From assembly GCF_001896955.1 (NCBI RefSeq), contig NZ_MKRN01000189.1:400-44353 (forward strand): a DNA stretch of 43,954 nucleotides. Direction: 5' to 3'. This DNA comes from Nitrobacter sp. 62-13 (GTDB lineage: Bacteria; Pseudomonadota; Alphaproteobacteria; Rhizobiales; Xanthobacteraceae). The notes beneath the pieces are model-generated. The model searched no databases. It was not told the origin of the DNA and saw only the letters and a list, made by a program, of their open reading frames with translations. Shown here one piece after another: positions 16,063 to 25,664 of the stretch; within the stretch, counting starts at the first letter, position 1; every line of letters begins with the position of its first letter. Position numbers and translations under genes: made by a program.

Positions 16063-17487
16063 TCAGGCGCCCTCCTGGTCCGGCGGCGCGCGGCGAGCGG
16101 CGGAGCGCGGCGGCCGCGTTCCCGCCAGACGGTTGGCCTCGGCGAACCTGGCCTCGCGCGCCCGCGCCCGGATGCGCGCCTGTTCGCGATAGCGCGCCAG
16201 CGTGCCGGCGGCGGCTGAACGCGCCTGCTCCGCCAGGCCGATGGCGTAGCCGGCGGCGCGGCCGGTCGTTCCGCCGGCCCACACCAGTTCGAACGGCGAA
16301 AACAGCCGCCAGCGGTCGTCGCCTTCCAGCATGCCGCCGGCGATCAGTTGGCCGGCCATCGCCGAGGTGTTCAGTCCCTGCCGCCCGAATCCGCTCGCGA
16401 CCCACAATCCGGGCGACAGCCGGCCGATCTGCGGCATGCCGTGCACGGTCTGCCCGATCGCGCCGGAAAACATCGTCGCGATCTCGACCGCACCGAGTTG
16501 CGGAAAGATCGTGCGGATTCGCCTGCGGATCGCCGCGGCCTGGCCCTCGGATCGGGCATCCCAGGTGGTTTCCGGGCTGGCCCATATCAGCCTGTCGCCG
16601 CCGACGATGCGGAAATGGTCGATGCCGTCGGTGTCGATGACGGAGCCATGAAACGTCACCGCCTCGGCAAGCCGCTCGCCCAGCGGCGCGGTGACGGCGG
16701 CATGACGCCAAACCGGCACCAGCGTATCGGACAGCCGCTGCATCGCCTTGCCGAGATGGATGTTGCCGGCAAGCACGACGTGAGATGCCCGCAGCCGCGC
16801 TCGCGGCGTCACGATACGCTTCCGAATCCCGAACGGATCGATGCCCACCACCGGCGTGTCCTCGAAGATGCGCGCGCCGGCGTTGCGCGCAAGCTCCGCG
16901 AGACCATGGACGTATTTGCGTCCGTCGATCTGGAAAGCGCGCGGATAATGCACCGCATGAAAATACCGGCCGGTGCGCAGGGTGTCGCGGACGCGGTCGA
17001 CCTGCCATCCCTCCGCCTCGGTCGCGAAATCCTCGGACAGCATTTGCAAGCGGCTGATCAGCCGGTCGCCAGCGTCGACATTGGAGACTTCCAGGACACC
17101 TTCGGTCAGTCCAAGGCCGGAAATGACGTGTTCGGCGGCATGGGCCCGAACATAGTCGGCGCCCGCTCGCGACAACGACCAGAGTTCGCATGCGTCGTCA
17201 AAACCCACGCGCGCGATCAGATCGGAAAGCGGAAGCGCAAAGCCCGGCATCACCGTGCCGAGATGATGGCCAGAGGCGCTCCAGCCGGCCTGGCGTCCTT
17301 CGAGAACGACGACATTCGCGCCTGCCCGCGCCGCCTCCAGCGCCACGGTAAGACCGGCGAGACCTGCCCCCACCACGCAAATCTCGACGTCGAGATCGAC
17401 GGTCAGACCGGCGCGTTGCGGCGCAGCAGCGGCGGCGGACGCCGTATCGCCGGGACCATCGGCCGCACCTGTGCTCTCCGAAGTCAT
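16063..17487 (-). CDS. FAD-dependent amino-acid/amine oxidoreductase (DAO family)
   Basis: This is a 474-residue protein. The ATG at 17487 follows AAGGAAA, and the longer frame to 17559 lacks a ribosome site. The ADP-binding motif [20 protein letters not shown] (about residues 37-56) followed by [15 protein letters not shown] is the DadA/glycine-oxidase type FAD fold. A C-terminal block, [20 protein letters not shown], closes the FAD site. It probably oxidises an amino acid, polyamine derivative or similar amine with oxygen as acceptor; PuuB-like gamma-glutamylputrescine oxidase is one possibility. The N-terminal 35 residues are Ala/Gly rich and disordered. It is divergent from the SixA-type gene and shows no operon partner. 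Confidence 0.8.
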   Translation of the reverse strand: MTSESTGAADGPGDTASAAAAAPQRAGLTVDLDVEICVVGAGLAGLTVALEAARAGANVVVLEGRQAGWSASGHHLGTVMPGFALPLSDLIARVGFDDACELWSLSRAGADYVRAHAAEHVISGLGLTEGVLEVSNVDAGDRLISRLQMLSEDFATEAEGWQVDRVRDTLRTGRYFHAVHYPRAFQIDGRKYVHGLAELARNAGARIFEDTPVVGIDPFGIRKRIVTPRARLRASHVVLAGNIHLGKAMQRLSDTLVPVWRHAAVTAPLGERLAEAVTFHGSVIDTDGIDHFRIVGGDRLIWASPETTWDARSEGQAAAIRRRIRTIFPQLGAVEIATMFSGAIGQTVHGMPQIGRLSPGLWVASGFGRQGLNTSAMAGQLIAGGMLEGDDRWRLFSPFELVWAGGTTGRAAGYAIGLAEQARSAAAGTLARYREQARIRARAREARFAEANRLAGTRPPRSAARRAPPDQEGA

Positions 17488-17665
17488 CGCGTTTCCTTGC
17501 GGAGTTCTGGATTTGACATTCGCGTCCGGTGACTTTGCGGCGAAGCGGGCCCCCTCCACTACCTCCGTCGCCTTGTCCGGCGCAAGGTTGTGGATTAAGC
17601 CGCAAGAATCGGAACCTGTATCCCGCGTTCCGGGTCATGCTTCAACGCTGAACCGAGACTGCGTC

Positions 17666-18202
17666 ATGCGCCGCCTGCTGCTGCTTCGACACGCCAAGAC
17701 CGAAAGCGATGCCCCGAGCGGCAGTGACCGGGATCGCCCGCTCGCCGCGCGGGGGCGCAAGGATGCCGCCGAACTCGGCGCATGGCTCGCCGGACAGCAG
17801 CCTCTCCTGCCCGATCTGGCGTTCGTTTCGACCGCCGTGCGGGCGCGCGCGACCTGGGACATCATCCAGAAACAGATGTCGGACGAGGTGCCTCAAGAGC
17901 TTGCTTCACATCTGCCGGAGCTTTACGGCGCCCAGCCGACGCAACTATTGGCGCTCATTCGTTCCGCTGCCGCGCGGAATTCCAAGCGATTGATGATCGT
18001 CGGACACAATCCCGGCCTGCACGAATTCGCGCTCGGGTTGATCGGTGGCGGCGACGCAGCCGGGCGCGCGGCGTTGACCCGCAACCTGCCGACATCGGGA
18101 CTTGTGGTGATCGATTTTCCCATCGAGAGGTGGGATGGCATCGCGTTCGGAGGCGGACAACTCGCACAATTCGTCAGCCCGAAACTGCTGAAAGAGGCTT
18201 AG
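17666..18202 (+). CDS. SixA-type histidine phosphatase family protein
   Basis: This is a 178-residue protein. The ATG at 17666 begins MRRLLLLRHAKTE, the RHG-type active site of the histidine phosphatase superfamily (Arg8, His9). The second active-site block is MIVGHNPGLHE (about 111-121), and STAVRARATWDI supplies another phosphate-binding arginine. Length and pattern match SixA, which removes phosphate from HPt histidines of phosphorelays. It could therefore act on a phosphorelay such as the one including the HPt gene at 24905, but that link is only inference. The longer frame upstream has no homology. It is convergent with the next gene, with 23 bases between. Confidence 0.85.
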   Translation: MRRLLLLRHAKTESDAPSGSDRDRPLAARGRKDAAELGAWLAGQQPLLPDLAFVSTAVRARATWDIIQKQMSDEVPQELASHLPELYGAQPTQLLALIRSAAARNSKRLMIVGHNPGLHEFALGLIGGGDAAGRAALTRNLPTSGLVVIDFPIERWDGIAFGGGQLAQFVSPKLLKEA

Positions 18203-18225
18203 TACAGAACGCTCGCGAGCGCCGC

Positions 18226-18810
18226 TCATGGCAGCAAATCCTGCGGCAGCGCATCGAAGGTGTAGACGCGCGGCCGGTTGCGACGCATGAAGCCGCCGAT
18301 CTGCCAGCCGAACAACGCCGACAGTCCGGCGATGAACAACGCACCCGCCCATTCGCCGGTGACCAGAGCCCGCCCCAGCAGAGCGGCCATCGATACAACC
18401 AGCAATGCCAGTACGCCCGCGCCGGCAAAATAAAGCGCGGGATTGAGGCCGGCAACGAGCGAAGCGTGACCGCCATGCTCGGCCAGCCGCCGGTGCAGTT
18501 CGACGATAAAGGCGCGGTAGTCGTTGTCCTGTGCGGCCATCAGCGCCAGCGTCTGCCAGGTGGTGGACATCGCCACGATACGGCCGCCGTCGCGATGCTC
18601 GATGTCGGCGCGGAATCGCCGCGATTGCATCGACATCGGCCGGTACGACATCCGCACCACGGCGACGTCCGCATAACGCCATGTCCCCGATCGGCGGCCA
18701 ACCTGCCAGGATATCCCATCGTCCTCGAGCGCGAACCGATGCGCCGACCCGATCAGCGACGCCCTGTAGGCGTAGCTGAGACCTGTCTGCGCAATCTCTG
18801 GCGGCGGCAC
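18226..18810 (-). CDS. Unknown membrane protein with two C-terminal transmembrane segments
   Basis: This is a 194-residue protein of no family that I recognise. The GTG at 18810 is supported by GAAGGAT at good spacing. Residues 1-110 look soluble, with alternating strands (RFALEDDGISWQVG, TWRYADVAVVRMSYR), perhaps a PH-like fold. Then come two membrane segments at about 128-146 (FAGAGVLALLVVSMAALLG) and about 156-173 (ALFIAGLSALFGWQIGGF), followed by a basic tail. The two-segment hairpin puts both ends on one side, probably cytoplasmic. It is divergent from the four-segment protein that follows, with a gap of 74 bases. Confidence 0.7.
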   Translation of the reverse strand: MPPPEIAQTGLSYAYRASLIGSAHRFALEDDGISWQVGRRSGTWRYADVAVVRMSYRPMSMQSRRFRADIEHRDGGRIVAMSTTWQTLALMAAQDNDYRAFIVELHRRLAEHGGHASLVAGLNPALYFAGAGVLALLVVSMAALLGRALVTGEWAGALFIAGLSALFGWQIGGFMRRNRPRVYTFDALPQDLLP

Positions 18811-18884
18811 GATCGCGATCCTTCGTTCAATTTCCCGCCTACAATTTCTTGCTCGCGGCGCGGGTTCTATCCTACAAATCCTTT

Positions 18885-19319
18885 ATGGCTGAAACGGCTT
18901 ATTTTCCGCGCCACTTGATTCTCGGCGGCGCGATCGTATCCGGCATATTGCTCGCGCTTGCGGTACACATGCTCGCCGCGCAGATCGGCCTCGACCTCGG
19001 CGGCCTCTGGCGCGCCGATTCAAAGGATTTCATGCCGGCGGGCGCCGCGATCGCATGGTGGCTGGTGGCAACGGCCGGTTTCTCCGGCAGCTATTTTATC
19101 GCGACGCTGATGCACAGCGCGCCGTCCGGCCGCATTCAGCAACGGTTGCGGCAGTTTCTGATCGCCATTGCCGTGTTGTTCCTGGCGGGTGCGGGACAGG
19201 CCGCCTCGGCGCCGAGCGCAGTGCCGACGCTCGCAAGCCTCATAACCGGGCTCGCCGTGCTCGGCCTTGGCGCGGCGATGGCTTTCTGCGGCGCGTATTT
19301 CGCGCTACGCAAGACATGA
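18885..19319 (+). CDS. Unknown small four-segment membrane protein
   Basis: This is a 144-residue protein that I do not recognise. The start at 18885 (MAETAYFPRHLILGG) is chosen because the segment before it has no coding character. No good Shine-Dalgarno sequence is visible, so the start is uncertain; an in-frame start at 18849 exists. Four hydrophobic segments are seen: ILGGAIVSGILLALAVHML, AWWLVATAGFSGSYFIATL, FLIAIAVLFLAGAG and ITGLAVLGLGAAMAFCGAY. Segment lengths and polar loops are normal for a folded inner-membrane protein. No functional motif was found. Confidence 0.65.
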   Translation: MAETAYFPRHLILGGAIVSGILLALAVHMLAAQIGLDLGGLWRADSKDFMPAGAAIAWWLVATAGFSGSYFIATLMHSAPSGRIQQRLRQFLIAIAVLFLAGAGQAASAPSAVPTLASLITGLAVLGLGAAMAFCGAYFALRKT

Positions 19320-19835
19320 CGCGCAGAAACTTCACGGATTGTGTCCGGCGCAACAAGCTAATGTCATGCAACCCATGCATCAATACGGCGGACCTTGTAT
19401 GTCTCCGGAACAAGGTTCAAATCGGCCATGGAACCGGCGAGGTTTTATGCGTATATGCTCACGATAATCATTTGCTGGCACTCCGCAGCAAGTGCATGTC
19501 CTGATGATTTCGATCGTGAAGGCGCATGGACCGCCTTCGAACCATGACCAAGCCTCGTTAGGCCAACCCGCCGTTTTGCCTTATGGATTTTTCGCGTATG
19601 AGTAACCGAGCAGCCGCTTGCCATCCCTCTCCCCAATCGGCTCGAAACGTGTCGTGATTTTAGGTTTCGACGGTTCGGACGTTCGCTTCATCGTCGAGCG
19701 AACCGCAAACCGCTCCGGAACGATGGGGTTACCGAGAATGACGAGGTGCCTGGTGTCGCTGGATTTCCAAGTTCGCATGAGGGGTTTTCGCAAGGACAAG
19801 CGAACTTCGAATTCGGGGCGTCAGCGGGAGGACGA
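19320..19835. other. 516-base gene-free region with decayed palindromes
   Basis: No convincing gene is seen; short open frames (for example 19267-19467) have no ribosome site or family pattern. Two inverted repeats stand out. One is GTTCGCT (19681-19687) against AGCGAAC (19697-19703). The other is AAGTTCGC (19769-19776) against GCGAACTT (19800-19807). Both carry the GAAGTTCGC-like core of the composite elements at 30794 and 39576, so this may be an old, decayed relative. A GGGAGGA ribosome site for the next gene is near 19828. Confidence 0.5.
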
Positions 19836-20948
19836 ATGCATCGGCTGCTGACCGCGCTTCAGCGCGGCTTCAAGGAACGGATCGGCTGGAAACGGCTTGG
19901 CGTTGTTGCAAGCATCGTCATCATCGCTTTCGCGATTGCGACTCTCATCCGCACCCTCAAGGGCGTCGACACCGGCGCCATCCTGATCGCGCTGACCGAT
20001 AAGTCGCCGCATGAGATCGCCATGGCTGCGCTTTGCGTGGTCGGCGCATTCTGTACGCTGACATTCTACGATTTCTTCGCGCTGCGGACGATCGGCAAGG
20101 ATCACATCCCCTACCGCGTCGCCGCGCTTTCGGCGTTCACGAGCTACACGATCGGCCACAACATCGGCGCCACCGTCTTCACCGGCGGCGCGATCCGCTT
20201 CCGCATCTATTCGGATCACGGGCTCAATGCGCTGGACGTCGCCAAGGTCTGCTTCATCTCCGGGCTGACGTTCTGGCTCGGCAACCTGTTCGTGCTCGGG
20301 ATCGGCATGGCCTGGCATCCATCTGCCGCGAGCGCGATGGACCTGCTGCCCCCCTCCATCAACCGCCTGATCGCGCTCGGCTGCCTCGCCGGCATCGTGA
20401 TCTACCTGATCTGGATCATCACCGGCCGCAACCGCCGCGAGCTTGGGCAGAACGGCTGGAAAGTCGTGATGCCGTCGGCGCCGCTGACCTTCGTGCAGAT
20501 CCTGATCGGCGTCGTCGATCTGGGCTTCTGTGCTTCGGCGATGTACCTGCTGATGCCCGCGCAGCCGCCGATCGATTTCGTCTCGGTATCGGTCGTCTTC
20601 ATCCTGGCAACCCTGCTCGGCTTTGCCAGCCACGCCCCCGGAAGCCTGGGCGTGTTCGACGCGGCGATGCTGGTGGCCCTGCCGCAGTTCGGCAAGGAGG
20701 AGTTGCTGGCTACGCTCCTCGTTTACCGCATGCTGTATTTCATGATTCCCTTCGCCCTCGCGATCACCATCATGGGTGCGCGCGAGCTTTGGCTCAACGT
20801 CGTGCAGCCCTGGCAACGGCGCCGCTTGATCAATGGCAACGGCGGCGACAGCACCGTCAGCCACGATAGCGACAGCCGCTGCGACACTGTTCCGGACAGC
20901 ACGGCAGCGCCGCCGCCCGCGGTCAAGACACGGGTCTCGCAGGACTGA
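19836..20948 (+). CDS. Lysylphosphatidylglycerol synthase TM-region (UPF0104) family protein
   Basis: This is a 370-residue inner-membrane protein. The ATG at 19836 follows GGGAGGA; a longer frame to 19746 runs into repeat DNA. After a basic N terminus (LQRGFKERIGWKRLG) there are about eight hydrophobic segments with the family pattern FYDFFALRTIG, SYTIGHNIGATVFTGGAIRFR and FASHAPGSLGVFDAAML. These are the hallmarks of the N-terminal flippase-like half of MprF. The C-terminal aminoacyl-transfer domain of full MprF is absent, so a lipid-transport or other envelope role is more likely than lysyl-PG synthesis. The C-terminal 45 residues are polar. SGNH hydrolase follows 143 bases later on the same strand. 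Confidence 0.85.
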   Translation: MHRLLTALQRGFKERIGWKRLGVVASIVIIAFAIATLIRTLKGVDTGAILIALTDKSPHEIAMAALCVVGAFCTLTFYDFFALRTIGKDHIPYRVAALSAFTSYTIGHNIGATVFTGGAIRFRIYSDHGLNALDVAKVCFISGLTFWLGNLFVLGIGMAWHPSAASAMDLLPPSINRLIALGCLAGIVIYLIWIITGRNRRELGQNGWKVVMPSAPLTFVQILIGVVDLGFCASAMYLLMPAQPPIDFVSVSVVFILATLLGFASHAPGSLGVFDAAMLVALPQFGKEELLATLLVYRMLYFMIPFALAITIMGARELWLNVVQPWQRRRLINGNGGDSTVSHDSDSRCDTVPDSTAAPPPAVKTRVSQD

Positions 20949-21091
20949 TCCCGCCGCTGCATGAATCTGCCAGCCGCAACGCCGCTCCCGGCCGTGACCG
21001 GCCATCTTTCACCCGTCACATTCGCTTCATCCACCACCACCATCGACGGACCTCTCTTATTTCCGCCAAAACTATCGCGTCAAAACCCTCC

Positions 21092-23125
21092 ATGGCTCGC
21101 ACTTCCGTCTCCTCCCTCGTCCGGATTGTCCTGATTTCGCTCGGCGTGCTCGCCGCACAGCAGGCAATCGCGCAGTCCGCGCCCGATGAGCCCGACCCAT
21201 ACCGTCCGTCCGCATCGATCCAGAGCCAGCCTGCCAGCGGAATGGAGATTTCGTGGGAGGTCCGCAACCGTTTCCGGCTGTTCCGCGAGGAGCGTGACTT
21301 CCAGATCCACGTTGCCACCGAACGCAACCAGAGCATTCTCGCAGCCGAGCAGGCGCTTGAATTGCAAAGCGACGGCCGCGGCTGGGCCCGCAACGCCGTC
21401 AATCGTCTTTGCATCGACCTCGGCGGCCATGTCAGCGAGCCCTGCACCCGGGACAAGATCAAGGAAGGCTATCTGACGCCGACGGAACATCCGGTCACCG
21501 TGCGTCTGACCGGCGCGATCCCGGTCGGTGCGGTATGCGCCTGGTCGTTCGACGACGGCGACGGCCCGCGCACCACGACGCAGGACTGCGCCGAGCCGAT
21601 CGATTTCCGCGCCCGCTACGGCCGCGCCACCAACGCCACGGTCGATGTCACGAGCGGCAGCGACGCACCGCAGCGCCTGATGACCCAGATCAAGGTGCGC
21701 GACATCCTCATCGCCGGTCTCGGCGATTCCATCGCCTCGGGCGAAGGCAATCCGGACCGCGCCATTGCGCTGTCGGACGAGGGCTTCTGCTTCCGCTCCT
21801 ATCTCGGCGGCGCGGCGGACGAGTATTACCGGCCGAGCCGCGCCGGATACAAGGGTGGCCGTGCCTGCGGCACCGCCGGCTCGCTCCAGACCTGGCAGCA
21901 CTACGGCGCGCTATGGCTGAACGCGGCCTGCCATCGCTCGCTCTACAGCTACCAGACCCGCACCGCGCTTGCGCTCGCGGTGCGGTATCCGCACATCGCG
22001 GTGACCTACCTGCCGCTCGCCTGCACCGGCGCCAGCATTCCCGACGGGCTGCTCGGTTCGCAGCGGGCGCGCGAATGCCTGTCCTCGGCCAAGTGTCAGG
22101 GCACCGTCAGCGGCCAGGTCGCCGAACTGCGTGACGCGCTTGCGGCAGCGAAGCGCCGGCAGCCCGACCGCAAGCTCGATCTCCTGCTACTGACCATCGG
22201 CGCCAACGATATCAACTTCTCCGGCCTGGTATCCGACGTCATCGTCGACGCGCCGACCGAGCGCGCGCTGTTCAAGCGCGGCGGACTGATCGAATCGGTC
22301 GACGATTCCCGGTCGAGCCTGGTGCGCGACCTGCCGCAGTCCTTCGGCAAGCTGCGCGCCGCATTGAAGCCGCTGGTGGGCAACGACCTGTCGCGTGTGG
22401 TGTTCGTGTCCTACGCCAACCCGGCGCTGGCCAACGGCGGCGCACCCTGTACCGGCGGCAAGGCCGGCTTCGATGTGCATCCGTCGTTCAACGCCGATCC
22501 GCGGCGGCTCGCCGAAGTCACAAGCTATGTCCAGAACGAATTTCTGCCGCGGCTGAAGGCGATCGCGCTCTGCCAATCCGGCGTGATCTGCCGCGATCCC
22601 GACAGCGACCGGATGACGTTCGTCGCAGCGCATCAGGCGGCGTTCGCCGATCACGGATTTTGCGCGCGCTCCGGCAACGATCCCGAATTCGATCGCGCCT
22701 GTTTCTCGGCCAGGGGCGACAGCTTCGTCAGCGATATCGTGGTGGCGCCGCAACAGCCGATGACCTGCGGGCAGCCGGCGGGCGACTTCCGCGCCTATCT
22801 GCCGCGCGCGCGCTGGATCCGCGACGCCAACGACAGCTACTTCACGGCGATGACCTATCCGCAGGCGCTGCCCTCATCGATGCAGCCGTCCGACATCCAT
22901 GACGCGACATGGGGCCTGCTCTCGGCAGTCTACGGCGGCGCGATCCACCCGACAGCGGAGGGCCATGCCGCAATGGCGGACGCGGCGCTGCCAGCGGTCG
23001 AGGCCGAACTGCATCTCAATGCAGCGGATGGCAGCGAGGTAACGGGCGAACCGCTGGCGCCGCTTGCGCTGCCCCCCGCGCCGATGACTCCGGCCCCGCC
23101 TGCGCCGATGCAGCCGCAGCAATAA
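21092..23125 (+). CDS. Secreted SGNH/GDSL hydrolase with N-terminal extra domain
   Basis: This is a 677-residue protein. The first 27 residues (RIVLISLGVLAAQQAIA then QS) are a Sec signal peptide. Residues about 30-200 are a beta-rich domain with AVCAWSFDDGDGP, which recalls a PKD-type strand pair. The SGNH hydrolase domain follows: block I GDSIASGEGNP with the nucleophile serine (about 211), block III GANDINFS (about 370), and block V HPTAEGH with the catalytic His (about 619). Many cysteines (CFRSY, ACHRS, CTGAS, CQG) suggest disulfides. The tail is Pro/Ala rich. It probably acts as a periplasmic or secreted esterase/lipase; its substrate is unknown. It is much longer than typical SGNH enzymes (about 200-350 residues). 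Confidence 0.82.
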   Translation: MARTSVSSLVRIVLISLGVLAAQQAIAQSAPDEPDPYRPSASIQSQPASGMEISWEVRNRFRLFREERDFQIHVATERNQSILAAEQALELQSDGRGWARNAVNRLCIDLGGHVSEPCTRDKIKEGYLTPTEHPVTVRLTGAIPVGAVCAWSFDDGDGPRTTTQDCAEPIDFRARYGRATNATVDVTSGSDAPQRLMTQIKVRDILIAGLGDSIASGEGNPDRAIALSDEGFCFRSYLGGAADEYYRPSRAGYKGGRACGTAGSLQTWQHYGALWLNAACHRSLYSYQTRTALALAVRYPHIAVTYLPLACTGASIPDGLLGSQRARECLSSAKCQGTVSGQVAELRDALAAAKRRQPDRKLDLLLLTIGANDINFSGLVSDVIVDAPTERALFKRGGLIESVDDSRSSLVRDLPQSFGKLRAALKPLVGNDLSRVVFVSYANPALANGGAPCTGGKAGFDVHPSFNADPRRLAEVTSYVQNEFLPRLKAIALCQSGVICRDPDSDRMTFVAAHQAAFADHGFCARSGNDPEFDRACFSARGDSFVSDIVVAPQQPMTCGQPAGDFRAYLPRARWIRDANDSYFTAMTYPQALPSSMQPSDIHDATWGLLSAVYGGAIHPTAEGHAAMADAALPAVEAELHLNAADGSEVTGEPLAPLALPPAPMTPAPPAPMQPQQ

Positions 23126-23159
23126 CGGCATCCGAGCGCCGGACTGCCAGCCGCAGATT

Positions 23160-23264
23160 TTAGAGCATGATCCCGAAAAGCGGAAACCGGTTTTCGGAAA
23201 AGATCATGCTCAAACAAAAGGACAAGCGACGAGTCTGATTCAACTCAGTTGAAGCAGACTCTAG
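23160..23264. repeat. Two-hairpin GCATGATC/GAGTCTG repeat
   Basis: The first hairpin has arms GAGCATGATC (23163-23172) and GATCATGCTC (23202-23211). The second has GAGTCTGATTCAAC against GTTGAAGCAGACTC (up to 23261), ending in CTAG (23261-23264). The same two-part unit occurs inverted at 30694-30797, and a fragment at 13168. A separate CACCGGG/CCCGGTG hairpin (23285-23304) follows. Confidence 0.85.
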
Positions 23265-23355
23265 AATATTGGGAAACGGATGATCACCGGGTCCAAGCCC
23301 GGTGACGACACTCAATTCGCGGCGCTGAAAACAATGCCGCACACCTCAGCCAGCC

Positions 23356-24779
<1,424 letters not shown>

Positions 24780-24904
24780 GGGTGCAGTGCTGCCGAACGT
24801 AGATCTCATGAGGGACGGTTCGGCTGTCCTATAACGAAACGATCCGGCCAGCGCCAGCGTTCGGCGCAAAAAGGCGGGCTATTCGTCAGAGATCGCCGGC
24901 CATA

Positions 24905-25282
24905 TCAGGAGCGGCGCAGGATTGCGTCGATCGCTTCACCGGCCTGGCTGATGGCATGATCCAGCGCCGTCCGCGGCCCCGCCGCATCAGTGCCGTTGCG
25001 CAGGGCGGTCTCCAGATCGGCGGCGGCGGCCGCGACATGAACCGCGCCGACCGCCCGCGCCGAGCCCTTCAGCTTATGGACAAGGGCCGCCGCATCCGGC
25101 GGAAGCTGCGCCAGAGCGGCTGCCAGCGACGCAGCCTGACCCGCGAACATCGCCAAAACCTCGCGTTCGAGGCCGCCGTCGCCGAGCGTCATGCGGCGGA
25201 GATGGTCGAAATCGATCGGGCCATCGTCTGGAACCAGTGGCGGCGACGGCATCCAGGCGACCTGCTCGAGGGAATATGGCAT
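24905..25282 (-). CDS. HPt-domain phosphotransfer protein
   Basis: This is a 125-residue protein from ATG 25282; a longer TTG frame reaches 25438. The HPt signature is AALVHKLKGSARAVGA, with the phospho-accepting histidine at about residue 69. Flanking helices (FDHLRRMTLGDGGLEREVLAMF and AAAAADLETALRN) complete a four-helix bundle. HPt proteins pass phosphate between hybrid kinases and response regulators. It is single-domain and too short to be ChpT, the known CtrA-phosphorelay HPt of Caulobacter. It is divergent from the giant coiled-coil gene, sharing a 382-base region with TTAA-N6/7-TTAA boxes. Its kinase is not in the window. HPt assignment is good; the pathway is unknown. Confidence 0.85.
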   Translation of the reverse strand: MPYSLEQVAWMPSPPLVPDDGPIDFDHLRRMTLGDGGLEREVLAMFAGQAASLAAALAQLPPDAAALVHKLKGSARAVGAVHVAAAAADLETALRNGTDAAGPRTALDHAISQAGEAIDAILRRS

Positions 25283-25464
25283 GCTGCGATCCGGGGTCCG
25301 CTGCAAAGGGGGGATGGTTGCCGCGTGACCTTCCCGCAAGCCAATCACGGAACTGGTTAACGGAACGTTTCGCGTACGAACCGCGAGGTAGCCGCCGCGG
25401 CCGGCGGAATCCGCTGCCCGCTCAATAATTTCGAACAACTCGAAGCGGTTAGCTCAGCCGGCCG

Positions 25465-25489
25465 TTAACGATGATTAAGATTGTATTAA
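25465..25489. promoter_or_regulatory. CtrA-type boxes between the HPt gene and the giant coiled-coil gene
   Basis: TTAA is present at 25465-25468, 25475-25478 and 25486-25489, spaced by six and seven bases, so there is one perfect TTAA-N7-TTAA plus one N6 variant. A lone TTAA is at 25357-25360. The array lies 176 bases before the plus-strand start and 183 bases before the HPt start, the middle of the divergent region. The rest of 25283-25664 shows no gene. CtrA binding is inferred. Confidence 0.6.
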
Positions 25490-25664
25490 TCACGCCCATT
25501 TCATTCGAGACGCCAAGCCAATAGGATGTTGGAAGAAGTGACCGACAAGACGGGCGATGGCGACGGCCACGCCCGGAAAACCGGCTTGGGGCTCGGGGTC
25601 GGCGACCGGGACTGCGGCGGCGACGCGAACTTGCGGGTTGCTAAACACGAGGGCGTGGACTGAC

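Noticed and set aside
19267-19467. 66-residue open frame after the four-segment membrane protein
   Set aside because: No ribosome site, no conserved pattern, and it overlaps the preceding gene in another frame.
25557-25664. Earlier start of the giant coiled-coil protein at 25557
   Set aside because: The added 36 residues are Thr/Ala/Gly/Trp rich with no ribosome site; ATG 25665 has GAGG upstream and gives a sensible N terminus.
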